Part shown: positions 27,484 through 35,721 of the stretch, one piece after another | Layout of the letters: each line of letters opens with the position of its first letter | Position numbering within the stretch: position 1 is the stretch's first letter | Source: Myxococcus sp. RHSTA-1-4 | GTDB lineage: Bacteria > Myxococcota > Myxococcia > Myxococcales > Myxococcaceae | Length of the DNA: 64,000 nucleotides | Direction of reading: 5' to 3' | Assembly (NCBI RefSeq): GCF_020037125.1 | Contig: NZ_JAIQDG010000039.1 | Coordinates: 1 to 64,000 of the forward strand | Notes under the pieces: model-generated | Told to the model about the DNA's origin: nothing | Database searches by the model: none | Seen by the model: the letters and a program-made list of their open reading frames with translations, nothing else | Made by a program: the position numbers and the translations under genes

Positions 27484-28920
27484 GTGGCCACCGAATCGAC
27501 CCTCAACACCCTCGTGCCCTTCAAGAAGGGTAAGCAGACCCTGGAGCGTGACGCCGGCTTCATCCAGGGCCAGATGATTGCGCCGGCCGGCACCGTCACG
27601 GATGCCATCGTGATGGAGGTGGAGTGCACCATCTCCAGCACGGGAGCAATCGGAGCCCTGACGCTCGCTCAGCGGCTCTCGGTGCTCGGGCTCTTCTCCG
27701 CGAGCCTGAAGCAGTACGCGGGGGAGAACGGAGCGGTCATCTTCGAGAGCTACCAGGATGTTTCGCTCGACAAGGTGCGGCTCGACGCGCTGCGGCTCCT
27801 GGAGCAGGAGGTGGAGGGCCTCGACGACGCCACGACGGGCCTGGCCCGCTCCTACGTCCTCGGAAACAACCAGGTGGTGTTCCGGGCGTACCTGCCCACG
27901 GGCCACATCGCGAAGGTGCGCGAGTCGGTGCTCTTCACGGGTCTCAGCCCGGAGCAGCTGCTTGACTGCGAATTCACACTCAAGAGGGGAGAGGGAGACC
28001 CGTTCACGACGGCGAATGTCGGCCTGGCGCTCGGCACCGTCAAGGTGACGTTCTCGCCGGGCACGAAGAAGGCGGAGGCGCGGCGCATCGGCATTCCGCC
28101 CTTCACCCGTCGAGTGGTGAACGCGGAAAGCGATACCATCACCACCCCCCAGGGGCTGGTGTTCGACCTCAGTCACGAGGGGCCGCTGCTGGGGACCGCG
28201 CTCGGCATCCTCACCGTCAAGGCGGGCGGCATCACCGTGACGGACGACCCGAGCACGCCGGCCAAGGTCTACGCGGACTTCCTGCGCAAGTACCCGTCCG
28301 CGAGCGACGCGGAGAAGACCATCACCTCGCACCGGACGCCCGTCTACCTGGCCGCGCCCAATGCGCTGACCCGGCACTTCTCCGGCGCGGTGGAGGCGAA
28401 GCAGAAGGACAGGACGGTGGAGTGGGCCGGGCGCGTGCTCTACCTGCCGCTGCTCAAGCACGAGGAAATCCTCGCGTTGGTGGAGGCGTACGCCGCGCGC
28501 ATCGAGCCGGGGCGCCAGCTCCTGGCCGTCAATACCGCGCTCTACGAGGGCATGAACCTGGATGACAGGCTCCTGCCCTACGCGGGCATCACCGTGCTGC
28601 TCGACAACGAGGAAGGATTCGCGGACTACCCCGGCCTGTTCTGCGAGCGGAACGGGCGCGCGTACGTCCACATCCCCGAGCACCGCCAGCGCCAGGTCGT
28701 GGCGAAGGTGGCGGAGGCGATGCGCCCGGGGCAACGCCAGTTCCCGAGCGGCAACCTTCGCCTGGTGCGGTCCGCGGTGCTGGATGAGGTGCGCTGGATT
28801 CCGGGCGCGGTGACGGACCCGTCCGGGTTCCGCGTCATGTCCAAGGTCCGCCAGGACGCGACCACCATCCTGCGCGACGCGGCGCACGCCCTGCGGCCGG
28901 AGCTGGCGGCCGCGTTCTGA
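27484..28920 (+). CDS. Candidate major capsid protein
   Basis: 478 residues from the GTG at 27484 (AGAGG upstream), the largest beta-rich protein of the late block. No signal peptide, membrane helix or Cys-rich site. Two similar-sized halves are suggested: res ~1-195, and ~200-478 opening with IPPFTRRVVNAESDTI and then alternating short hydrophobic strands (LGILTVKAGGITVT, GRVLYLPLL). This matches what a double-jelly-roll coat protein of tailless phages would look like, but no diagnostic motif exists. Position right after the ATPase supports the call. Alternative: another abundant virion protein. Confidence 0.5.
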   Translation: MATESTLNTLVPFKKGKQTLERDAGFIQGQMIAPAGTVTDAIVMEVECTISSTGAIGALTLAQRLSVLGLFSASLKQYAGENGAVIFESYQDVSLDKVRLDALRLLEQEVEGLDDATTGLARSYVLGNNQVVFRAYLPTGHIAKVRESVLFTGLSPEQLLDCEFTLKRGEGDPFTTANVGLALGTVKVTFSPGTKKAEARRIGIPPFTRRVVNAESDTITTPQGLVFDLSHEGPLLGTALGILTVKAGGITVTDDPSTPAKVYADFLRKYPSASDAEKTITSHRTPVYLAAPNALTRHFSGAVEAKQKDRTVEWAGRVLYLPLLKHEEILALVEAYAARIEPGRQLLAVNTALYEGMNLDDRLLPYAGITVLLDNEEGFADYPGLFCERNGRAYVHIPEHRQRQVVAKVAEAMRPGQRQFPSGNLRLVRSAVLDEVRWIPGAVTDPSGFRVMSKVRQDATTILRDAAHALRPELAAAF

Positions 28921-28977
28921 CGCACCGGAAGCGGGGGCGCCACCGTGCGCCCCTCCCCTCCATCAACAGGTGACACC

Positions 28978-30216
28978 GTGATTGAGCTGCTTCTCTTTCT
29001 CGCAGTGCCCGCGGGCGCGGCGGCCGTTGGCCGGCGCGTGGTGCGCGCTTCCCCGCGGGGCACCACGCCGAAGGCGCAGGACGAGGAAGCCGCGGCCGGT
29101 GCTCACCAGGGGCCCGCGGCGGCCGAAAAGCCGCGGCCGCCCGACGAGGCGCCCCCGCTTCCACCCCCAGCACCAACCCCGGAGCCGGAGCCGGCCGCGC
29201 CACCTCCTGCGCAAGAGCCGGCGCTACCAGCTCCACCACCTCCGCCCCCTCCCCCGCCCCCACCAGCTCCACCGAAGCCGGCGCCGCCCGCGGCCGCGTC
29301 TGCGGTGGCCAACGGCGGCAAGCTGCTCGCGGCGGCACTCGCGGCCACGCCGGCCGCGCCTCTGGCGCCATTCGTGGGCCTCCTGTCGTCCATCTTCGGC
29401 GGGTGGATGACTGACCATGAGATGGCGAAGGTGGCGCAGCGCTACCTGCGCGACACGCGGAACGGGGCCCTGGCGCAGGGTTATTACGAGGCGTACACCG
29501 CGCTCTATAACCAGGGCGTCAACATCCACAACGCGGGCGGTGACGCGCAATGGCCTGCGCGCCTCAAGGCCGCGGACGAGGCCGGCAAGGCCGCGCGCCA
29601 CAAGGTTGCCGAGCACCTCGACAACCTGGAGCGCGACTCGTACCGCGCATGGATGGCCAAGGGGCGCGGCCTCATGGGCAACGATGACGACCACCTCTGG
29701 GAAGGGTGGTTGCTCGGTAAGGCCGGCATCACCGGCCACCCGAAGACTTCCGAGTTCAACGACGGTAGCCCCGGCGGCTGGCTCCAGATTCGCGCCACGG
29801 ACGGAATGTGTGTGCGGTGGAACTGGAAGCAGGGCCACCCGGACTATGAGGGCACCGTCCTCCCTCCAGTCTCCGATGACTATGCAGCGATGGTGGCCGC
29901 GCGCGCGGAGCAGCGGAACCGCGACAGGGTGCTCGACGAGCAGCTCGGGCGCGGCCCGGGACAGCGCAACGCGGCCATCAAGGACGACAAGCGCACGGGG
30001 ACCCACTTCGAAGATGACTTTGACGGGATTCCCGAGCCTCCGCCGCGGCCGCGCGAGACGCCTCCGCCTGCCCCTCCGCCTGCCCCGCCGCCGCCGCCAA
30101 CACCGCCGCCGTCTCTCCCCTTGCCGGCGCCGGACACCGCGCCGAAGCCCCCTCCCGTGGAGAAGGTGCCGCGCGGCGTCCCACCTGGCCGTAAGGGACG
30201 CAATTTCGAAGTCTGA
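28978..30216 (+). CDS. Proline-rich membrane-anchored element protein
   Basis: 412 residues from the GTG at 28978, preceded by AGGTGA. N-terminal membrane segment (LLLFLAVPAGAAAVG), a long Pro/Ala/Glu-rich stalk (res ~45-105, with runs of consecutive Pro), a second hydrophobic stretch (LAPFVGLLSSIFGGW), a globular Trp/Tyr-rich middle (~145-310) and a second Pro-rich tail. The architecture suggests a rod or stalk tethering a globular domain to a membrane, such as a vertex or infection protein. No family recognised. Pro codons are almost all GC-rich, like its neighbours. Confidence 0.7.
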   Translation: MIELLLFLAVPAGAAAVGRRVVRASPRGTTPKAQDEEAAAGAHQGPAAAEKPRPPDEAPPLPPPAPTPEPEPAAPPPAQEPALPAPPPPPPPPPPPAPPKPAPPAAASAVANGGKLLAAALAATPAAPLAPFVGLLSSIFGGWMTDHEMAKVAQRYLRDTRNGALAQGYYEAYTALYNQGVNIHNAGGDAQWPARLKAADEAGKAARHKVAEHLDNLERDSYRAWMAKGRGLMGNDDDHLWEGWLLGKAGITGHPKTSEFNDGSPGGWLQIRATDGMCVRWNWKQGHPDYEGTVLPPVSDDYAAMVAARAEQRNRDRVLDEQLGRGPGQRNAAIKDDKRTGTHFEDDFDGIPEPPPRPRETPPPAPPPAPPPPPTPPPSLPLPAPDTAPKPPPVEKVPRGVPPGRKGRNFEV

Positions 30217-30230
30217 CAGGAGCCGCACGG

Positions 30231-30665
30231 ATGAATTTCTCTCTCGTGATGACCGGCGCCGCGTCCCTCGTGCTGGGCGCGGGGCTTGCGCTGGCCGTGG
30301 ACGCGCGCCGCGCACGCAACGGCCAGTGTGCGGCGCACGCGCCGCGGGCAGCCGCGCAGCCCCCGGCGCCCCCTCCGGCCCCGAGCACTCCGCAGCTCCC
30401 CGCGGTGGAGCCGCGCGCCTCGCTCCCCCCGCCCGGGGCTCCCGTGCTGTGGCGTGGCGGGCTCGCCGTGGAGGAAATCGAGGCGGCAACGCCGCGGAGC
30501 CCCCCGCCCGCGCCGCCGCTGGAGCTGGAGCGAGAAACACACCTCGCGCGGCTGGGCGCGCCGCCCGTGCGCGCGGCCCGGGACGTGGACCGTCCCCCCG
30601 CGCGCCCCTTCGACCTGAGAGAGCAGGACGCGCCCATTCTCGTCGCACTGCCCGAGTGGAGCTGA
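30231..30665 (+). CDS. Small membrane-anchored Pro-rich protein
   Basis: 144 residues from the ATG at 30231 (GGAG upstream). N-terminal hydrophobic anchor (NFSLVMTGAASLVLGAGLALAV), then a Pro/Ala-rich linker and a charged C-terminal region ending in DAPILVALPEWS. A single Cys follows the anchor. Same plan as the upstream protein (anchor plus Pro-rich arm) at smaller scale. Unknown function; a virion membrane protein is inferred from context. Confidence 0.6.
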   Translation: MNFSLVMTGAASLVLGAGLALAVDARRARNGQCAAHAPRAAAQPPAPPPAPSTPQLPAVEPRASLPPPGAPVLWRGGLAVEEIEAATPRSPPPAPPLELERETHLARLGAPPVRAARDVDRPPARPFDLREQDAPILVALPEWS

Positions 30666-30671
30666 ACCGAC

Positions 30672-31127
30672 ATGAGCGAGACGAAACAGACGAATTGGCT
30701 TCCGTGGGTGGTGGGCTTGGGGGGCGCGGCCGCGGTGGCCGTCACTGGCGGACTGCTCTGGAAGGGCGCCGCGGACAAGGCGGAAGCCGCGGAGAAGCAG
30801 CTGGAGGAGGAGAAGGCCGCCCGGTACGAGGAGCAGCTCCGGAAGCTCGACGAGGCGCGGAGGGAGGCGGAAGCCTCGCGCAACGCGGACGCCGCGCGGC
30901 GCGCGGAAGAGGAAGCCGCGGCGCTGCGGGACTACTTGCGCCAGCTCCAACAGGGGCAGGCGGCCGCGAAGCCCGCCGCGCAGCAGCCGCCCGCGCAGTA
31001 CGCGCCGCCCGCTCCCCAGGCGCAGCCCCCCGCGCAGCAGCAGGGCGGCGGCATCTGGGACGACGTGAACGGGTTCCTGGGTGTCCTGGGGACGGGTATC
31101 GGCATCTATCAGTCGCTGTGGGAGTGA
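30672..31127 (+). CDS. Membrane-anchored coiled-coil protein
   Basis: 151 residues. One N-terminal transmembrane helix (WLPWVVGLGGAAAVAVTGGLLW), a strongly charged Ala/Glu/Arg coiled coil (~res 33-95), a Gln/Pro/Ala linker and a short hydrophobic end (GFLGVLGTGIGIYQSLWE). Spacer-type protein with Rz-like (spanin) layout, though no lipobox partner is seen. Starts 7 bp after the previous gene. Function unknown. Confidence 0.6.
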   Translation: MSETKQTNWLPWVVGLGGAAAVAVTGGLLWKGAADKAEAAEKQLEEEKAARYEEQLRKLDEARREAEASRNADAARRAEEEAAALRDYLRQLQQGQAAAKPAAQQPPAQYAPPAPQAQPPAQQQGGGIWDDVNGFLGVLGTGIGIYQSLWE

Positions 31128-31137
31128 GGCCCGCGCC

Positions 31138-31911
31138 ATGGCAGTGACGCGAGAGCAACAGCGGGTGATGGACGGGCTCCAAGCCAAGGTGCGCGCACTC
31201 GTGGCGCGTGCTGAGGCCGCGGCTCGGCCCGTGGAAGCGGCACAGAAATACCTCGGGTGGGTGCCGGACTGGAGCGGCACCATCGGCAACCCGGTGCTTG
31301 GAGTGCTATCCGCCGCGCGTGAGCTGCTCGGCAACGAAGAGCAGCAGAAGATTGCGGGCGCCCTGCGCGGCGTGGCCGACCTGGTGCCCCGGTGGATGGG
31401 GCCTGATGGTGCCCACTACCGCTGGGTGCAGCAGGGCAAGAGTGACGACGGCTCGGATTACACGCTGGCTGGGTGGCTGGACGAGGGCAACGCGATTGCC
31501 TCGGGGCTCGCGTATGTGCTCGGAGAGGTACACGAGGCGTCCACGGTGGCCGTCCTCGCCGACACACTTGACGCGACCTCGGAGGAATTGGCGGCGGCCG
31601 GCCGCGCCGTTGCGGAGGCGGCCGCGTCCATCCCCGAAGCCGTCACGGGCCCGTGGAGCTGGAAGGTCAAGGCGGCGCTGTGGGTCGGCGGGGGAATCGT
31701 CGGGCTCGGGGCGGCCTCCCTTGCGTGGCAGGCCGTGAGAGCTACGCCGGTGGGCCTCGCGCTGCGCGGTGTCGCCGTCGCGGCCAAGGTGGGCGCGCGT
31801 CCGTTGGGCGCGGCCGCGGAGAAGGTGGGCACGTCCCTGCGCGAGGGAATCGAGCGAGCGGAGAAGGGCACCACGCGCAAGGCCACGAGGCCGGCTCGGG
31901 GGAAAGCGTGA
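31138..31911 (+). CDS. Element membrane protein, unknown function
   Basis: 257 residues from the ATG at 31138. The first ~180 residues are soluble and helical (KYLGWVPDWSGTIGNPVLG, GALRGVADLVPRW). One membrane helix near 182-202 (AALWVGGGIVGLGAASLAW) and a basic C-terminal tail (RKATRPARG) follow. The stop overlaps the lysin GTG (GTGA), so it is coupled to lysis and may be a holin-like or virion entry protein. No family recognised. Confidence 0.6.
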   Translation: MAVTREQQRVMDGLQAKVRALVARAEAAARPVEAAQKYLGWVPDWSGTIGNPVLGVLSAARELLGNEEQQKIAGALRGVADLVPRWMGPDGAHYRWVQQGKSDDGSDYTLAGWLDEGNAIASGLAYVLGEVHEASTVAVLADTLDATSEELAAAGRAVAEAAASIPEAVTGPWSWKVKAALWVGGGIVGLGAASLAWQAVRATPVGLALRGVAVAAKVGARPLGAAAEKVGTSLREGIERAEKGTTRKATRPARGKA

Positions 31912-32561
31912 AGCCCGCGCGTCTACTCGGCGCGGTGCTGCTCACCGGCGGGGCCACTGCGGGCGCCGTGGCGCTTGCACGGCGAGCGGCGCGGCCTCCC
32001 CAGGTTGTCACGCTCCCGGAGCTGCGGCAGCTCACCCCGCGACTCACGGAGGCGCAACGCGCGCAGTACCTGCCGCACCTCAACGCGGCACTCTGGCGGT
32101 GGGACATCACCACGTTGCCCCGCGTGGCGGCGGCGCTCGGGCAGTGGTTGCATGAGTCGTGGCAGTTCTCCGCGCTCGTGGAGATTGCTCCCAACGTGGA
32201 CGCCTACGCGGCGAACGCGCGCCTGGGGAACGTGGGCGCCACGGACGCGGCCCGCTACGTCGGACGTGGCGTTACACAGCTCACCGGGGCGTACAACTAC
32301 AAGCGCGCCGCGGAAGCCCTCGGGATTGACCTGGTGAGCCGCCCGGAGCTGGCGGCCGACCCGCGCCACACCTTCGAGGTTGCCGCGTGGTTCTGGCGCA
32401 AGGGCACGTCTGCGGACCTCAACACGCTGGCAGACGGAAGCGACTTCGACGGCATCACCCGACGCATCAACGGCGGCATGAACGGCGCCGAGGATAGGCG
32501 GAAGTACCACGCGCAGGCGCTGGCCGTGCTCGGCCCCCGCCTGGGGAAAGGCACCACGTGA
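31908..32561 (+). CDS. GH19-type endolysin with N-terminal membrane anchor
   Basis: 217 residues from the GTG at 31908. Residues ~5-26 are a hydrophobic signal-anchor. The catalytic domain is GH19/chitinase-like lysozyme: LHESWQFS with candidate acid Glu83, and the hallmark YVGRGVTQLTGAYNY (Arg120-Gly121) followed by RPELAADP. These enzymes cleave peptidoglycan glycan strands. The anchor suggests a SAR-type lysin or a virion-associated lytic enzyme for penetration. Overlaps both neighbours by 4 bp. Confidence 0.85.
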   Translation: MKPARLLGAVLLTGGATAGAVALARRAARPPQVVTLPELRQLTPRLTEAQRAQYLPHLNAALWRWDITTLPRVAAALGQWLHESWQFSALVEIAPNVDAYAANARLGNVGATDAARYVGRGVTQLTGAYNYKRAAEALGIDLVSRPELAADPRHTFEVAAWFWRKGTSADLNTLADGSDFDGITRRINGGMNGAEDRRKYHAQALAVLGPRLGKGTT

Positions 32562-32857
32562 ACCCGGAGACGATGAAGGCCCTCGAAATCCTCGTGACGG
32601 CGATTGCGAGCGGCGCCGCGGCCGCGCTGGGCAACAGCCGCGCCGCGCGCCGCGCCCTGCGCAAGCTCCGCGCGCGGGTGGCCACGCTGGAGAAGGGGCA
32701 CCGTGAGTTGTCGGTGCGCACCGCGGCGAGCGAGACGCAGCACGCGAGGACGCGCGGCGCGCTCGCCCACCTCGCCGGCGCCGTCCACATCGTGGGCCAG
32801 CAGCTCGGCCTGAAGTTTGGCGCGCGCAACCGCGCGGCCACCGCGAAGGCCCCCTGA
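32558..32857 (+). CDS. Small membrane/coiled-coil protein (holin/spanin candidate)
   Basis: 99 residues from the GTG at 32558, overlapping the lysin stop (GTGA). A weak N-terminal hydrophobic segment (LEILVTAIASGAAAALG), a basic Arg/Ala helix and a heptad-like middle (LRARVATLEKGHRELSVRT). Immediate coupling to the lysin suggests a lysis role, by position only. Confidence 0.6.
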   Translation: MNPETMKALEILVTAIASGAAAALGNSRAARRALRKLRARVATLEKGHRELSVRTAASETQHARTRGALAHLAGAVHIVGQQLGLKFGARNRAATAKAP

Positions 32858-32878
32858 GGGGGAGAAAGAGAAAGTAAG

Positions 32879-33922
32879 GTGCCCATCTACACAAAGGAAG
32901 TAACGGCAAGCACGGCACAGCCGGTGCCCGCTGGAAGCGCCGGAGCGGGATTTCGAGTGAGGCCGGACCCTGCTGGGTTCAAGACGTGGCCGCCTGCAAA
33001 CTACCCCGTCACGATTCGCGCCTTTCTGGATGACGTGACGTATCGCGACCACCTCATTCTGGATTCAGGCTGCCGATTCCCGTCGGAAGGATTCATGCGC
33101 CTGGAGCTGCTCGGCGCCACTGGCGCGATGTGGCTGGTCACGACCTTTTCGACCGTGAACGACTGGGAGGAGCCGACCGCGCCGCCCCACGCGACCTATG
33201 CAGACGGAGGCAGTTTCCCCGGCAACGGGCGAGTGCCCATCGTCCTGCCCACAATGGTGCCCTCGAACGCGGACGGCTCGACTGTGCCCGGGGTGCGTGT
33301 GCCCCTGTGCACGCTGACGAACGTCCCGAAGCTCGCGGAGAGCAGCGCCGGGTTTCCGTCGCCTCTGGCGCTCGACTCTGGCGGGCGTCTCCGCGTGGCG
33401 GTGGAGTCAACGTCGGGGACCGCGCAAAGCGTGTACGTGGCGACAACAGGAGTCGGGACCTCCCTGCTGCGACTCGACAGCAATCAGCGCCTGCGCGTGA
33501 CGGAAGAGAGCGGCCTCGTGAAGCTCGCGAGTGGAACGCTGACGAGGGAGAGCGGGGGGCTGTCTGAGGAGCTGCTGGGGGCCGCGCTCGATACGTCGGC
33601 CTACCGCTTCCTGTGTCTGCGCATCGGGAACGTGACCTTCACGGGCGGCACGGGCCCCACCGCGACGCCGGCCCTCCGGAGCGTCACGCCGTCCACGCTG
33701 GGTGGGGCCGCGGGGGACCTGACTCTGCACTCGTACCTGGGGGGCACCAGCTCTGCCGGCGGCGCGGCGGAGGTGATGGTGGGACAGTGGCTCATCAACA
33801 CCGCTGTCACGGGCTCGACGCGGGGCTACTGCGGCCGCATCCTCCGCGCGCAGTGCGTGGTGACGTTCGGCGGGACGCCCACGGGCTACAGCGTGCCGTG
33901 GGAGCTGTGGGGCGAGCCGTGA
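32879..33922 (+). CDS. Putative spike/fibre (receptor-binding) protein
   Basis: 347 residues from the GTG at 32879, preceded by a purine-rich site (GGGGGAGAAAGAG). No signal or membrane helix. Beta-prone composition rich in Gly, Ser, Thr. Two related strand-turn units occur near 165-215 (LALDSGGRLRVAVES and LRLDSNQRLRVTEES), as in trimeric fibres, and the C-terminal half is Gly/Thr-rich (GNVTFTGGTGPTATP). Some codons differ from the very GC-rich neighbours. A virion spike is inferred; no family recognised. Confidence 0.55.
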   Translation: MPIYTKEVTASTAQPVPAGSAGAGFRVRPDPAGFKTWPPANYPVTIRAFLDDVTYRDHLILDSGCRFPSEGFMRLELLGATGAMWLVTTFSTVNDWEEPTAPPHATYADGGSFPGNGRVPIVLPTMVPSNADGSTVPGVRVPLCTLTNVPKLAESSAGFPSPLALDSGGRLRVAVESTSGTAQSVYVATTGVGTSLLRLDSNQRLRVTEESGLVKLASGTLTRESGGLSEELLGAALDTSAYRFLCLRIGNVTFTGGTGPTATPALRSVTPSTLGGAAGDLTLHSYLGGTSSAGGAAEVMVGQWLINTAVTGSTRGYCGRILRAQCVVTFGGTPTGYSVPWELWGEP

Positions 33923-34302
33923 GCGGCCTTTCGCGCGTGGCTGCCTTCCTGTGTGGCCTGGTGCTGCTCGCGGTGGGGGCGGACCTCATGGCGACGGGCC
34001 TTGTCCCCGAGCCTGCTACGCCGGACTGCGACAGGTGCGGCCGGAGGCGGTGTTCCCGGCTTCGCGTCGCGGAGCTGTGTGTCTCGTGCTGCCTCACGCA
34101 CGCGGACAACGCGGGCGCGGCGGAGCTGCACGAGCACGCGCTCCCGGGCACGTGCGCCGGCTGCGGCAAGGTCGCGGAGGTGGTGCCGGTGCGAATGCAG
34201 GCGTGTGACTCCTGCGCGGTGGACGTGCGCGAGGAAATGCGCGCGCACGCGGCGGCGAAGGACGCCGCGGAGAAGCCGCCGGAGAAGCCGGCGGAGAGCT
34301 GA
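33919..34302 (+). CDS. Membrane-anchored double zinc-ribbon protein
   Basis: 127 residues from the GTG at 33919 (GTGA overlap with the fibre gene). N-terminal membrane helix (VAAFLCGLVLLAVGADLMA) followed by three CxxC-type pairs (CDRCG, CAGCG, CDSC) plus CVSCC, enough for two zinc sites, and a Lys/Glu tail. Unusual combination for a phage; function unknown. Confidence 0.6.
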   Translation: MSGLSRVAAFLCGLVLLAVGADLMATGLVPEPATPDCDRCGRRRCSRLRVAELCVSCCLTHADNAGAAELHEHALPGTCAGCGKVAEVVPVRMQACDSCAVDVREEMRAHAAAKDAAEKPPEKPAES

Positions 34303-34491
34303 CGGAGTGCGCGGCGCGCGGTGGACGGCCGCGCGTCGCACTCCCCTCCCCTTCAACGAATGCAGTGGTGTCCCCCGCGCTGGCGTGCACGTGCACGCGG
34401 TGACGGGGGACGTGTTGCCGCAAACAGCCCGACTCCACCGCGGGGCGTGGAGAGCGGGCCCTCACGAGCCCCGGACGAAGGACACAGCGAC

Positions 34492-34806
34492 ATGGCGAGC
34501 AGAAACGGAATCGTGGCGTGGGTGCTGGCGGGCGTGTGCGCGGTGGCGGGCACGCTGGCGACGTACCTCCCCGAGGGCCAGGTGCAGCAGGGCGCGGACA
34601 CGGCCGCGCAGGTGTGCGAGGCCAGCGGCTTCACGGCGTACCCGCGCCAGCCGGACGGCGGCATCGTTCCGCGCCCCGAGGCGGAGGACGACGGCCGGCG
34701 CGTGGGCCTCGTGCGCCAGGGCAACGGCTTCGCCCCGGTGCTGGTGCCCGCCGGCAGCGGCCCGCGGGCGTCCTCCACCGTGGAGGACGTGGGCGAGGCG
34801 CAGTGA
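34492..34806 (+). CDS. Small membrane protein with polar tail
   Basis: 104 residues from the ATG at 34492, preceded by GAAGGA. One N-terminal membrane helix (IVAWVLAGVCAVAGTLATYL), then a soluble polar domain (PRQPDGGIVPRPEAEDDG). Preceded by a 189-bp gap without a clear gene. The stop overlaps the next GTG. Virion membrane protein by context; no family. Confidence 0.6.
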   Translation: MASRNGIVAWVLAGVCAVAGTLATYLPEGQVQQGADTAAQVCEASGFTAYPRQPDGGIVPRPEAEDDGRRVGLVRQGNGFAPVLVPAGSGPRASSTVEDVGEAQ

Positions 34807-34910
34807 GTGACGCGCACGCGGCCGGTGCCCTCGTCCTGCTCGTGTGGGCCGCGGGCCTGGCCGCGTTGCGCTGGTGGCCGGTGCGCGAGGACCTCGAAGA
34901 GCGCAGGTGA
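34803..34910 (+). CDS. 35-residue single-pass membrane peptide
   Basis: GTG at 34803, overlapping the previous stop (GTGA). Short polar start, a hydrophobic helix (AGALVLLVWAAGLAALRWW) and a charged tail (REDLEERR). Spacing, coupling and a clean helix support reality. Miniproteins of this size are typical of internal-membrane phages. Function unknown. Confidence 0.5.
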   Translation: MSDAHAAGALVLLVWAAGLAALRWWPVREDLEERR

Positions 34911-34950
34911 GGAAGAGCGGAGCCACGCGCCCCCGTGCTACGTAGGCGTC

Positions 34951-35205
34951 ATGTCCACGCACGCCGCACCCTGGGGACTCTGGTTTGAGTGGTTCCGCGC
35001 CTCCGAGCGAGTTGGCGCGGCCCGCATTGCGATGACGGATTTTGTCATGCAGCCGCGCACGGTGTGCGTGGTGCTGGAGCCCCTCCCCGTCCCCTGTCCC
35101 CATTGCGCGGTTGGCTGGGCATGGCTCGCGGCGCGGTTGGCGGCGGCCCGCACCGCGGAGAGGTTCGCCCGCTGGCGGCTGGAGCGCAGCAGCGCCGCCG
35201 CGTGA
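34951..35205 (+). CDS. Small element protein with CPHC motif
   Basis: 84 residues from the ATG at 34951. Trp-rich start (WGLWFEWFRASER), a PVPCPHCAVGW pair that may bind metal, and an Arg/Ala helical end. No family recognised. Confidence 0.45.
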   Translation: MSTHAAPWGLWFEWFRASERVGAARIAMTDFVMQPRTVCVVLEPLPVPCPHCAVGWAWLAARLAAARTAERFARWRLERSSAAA

Positions 35206-35217
35206 GGTAGCGTCTCC

Positions 35218-35706
35218 ATGACCTGCCCCCAGCCACCACGCCGGCCGTATCGCCCCCAGCGCGAGGACCTCGACGCGCACCCGCCCGCGCGGAAGCTGCG
35301 GCGCGGCGCGGTGCTGCGCGACCTGGCCAGCAGGCCCGGCCCGTGGGGCGCGCTGCTCGCGCTGGTGATGCTGCTCGCCGGCACCGCACTGCTACACGTG
35401 GAGCCCTCCCCGGAGCTGGAGCACGCCGCGGTGGAGCTGCTCGACGCGGGCGAGCCTGACGCGGGCGTGGTGGTGGACGTGCACCAGGACCAGGCCGGCA
35501 GCTTGCGAGCCCAACGCATCCCGGAGAAGCCTGACCCACGCTGGGAGCGGGCCCCCTGCCCGGGCGGCTACGTGGAGGTACGCGGGACGTGCTGGGCGCG
35601 GCTCGACAACCGGCCCCCCTGCCCCGTTGCGACGTACGAGCACGCGGGCCGCTGCTACGTGCCGCTGCTCAAGGCACCGAAGCTGCCCAACTCCATCAGC
35701 GAGTGA
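35218..35706 (+). CDS. Membrane protein with kinase-tail-like Cys motif
   Basis: 162 residues from the ATG at 35218. Cytoplasmic basic region (~res 1-40), one membrane helix (WGALLALVMLLAGTALLHV), then an acidic linker and a Cys-rich C-terminal module (PCPGGYVEVRGTCWARL, RPPCPVATYEHAGRCYVP). From memory, that module resembles the extracytoplasmic tail of many myxobacterial Ser/Thr kinases; there is no kinase domain here. Last plus-strand gene of the element; could be a host-derived acquisition. Confidence 0.65.
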   Translation: MTCPQPPRRPYRPQREDLDAHPPARKLRRGAVLRDLASRPGPWGALLALVMLLAGTALLHVEPSPELEHAAVELLDAGEPDAGVVVDVHQDQAGSLRAQRIPEKPDPRWERAPCPGGYVEVRGTCWARLDNRPPCPVATYEHAGRCYVPLLKAPKLPNSISE

Positions 35707-35721
35707 CCCGCTGGTGCCCGC

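Noticed and set aside
29224-30648. Minus-strand frame across the proline-rich element genes
   Set aside because: Poly-Gly/Arg translation of Pro codons; the plus-strand genes have ribosome sites and coupled overlaps.
30672-31127. Definite spanin call
   Set aside because: Anchor plus coiled coil fits, but there is no lipobox-bearing partner, so only the architecture is reported.
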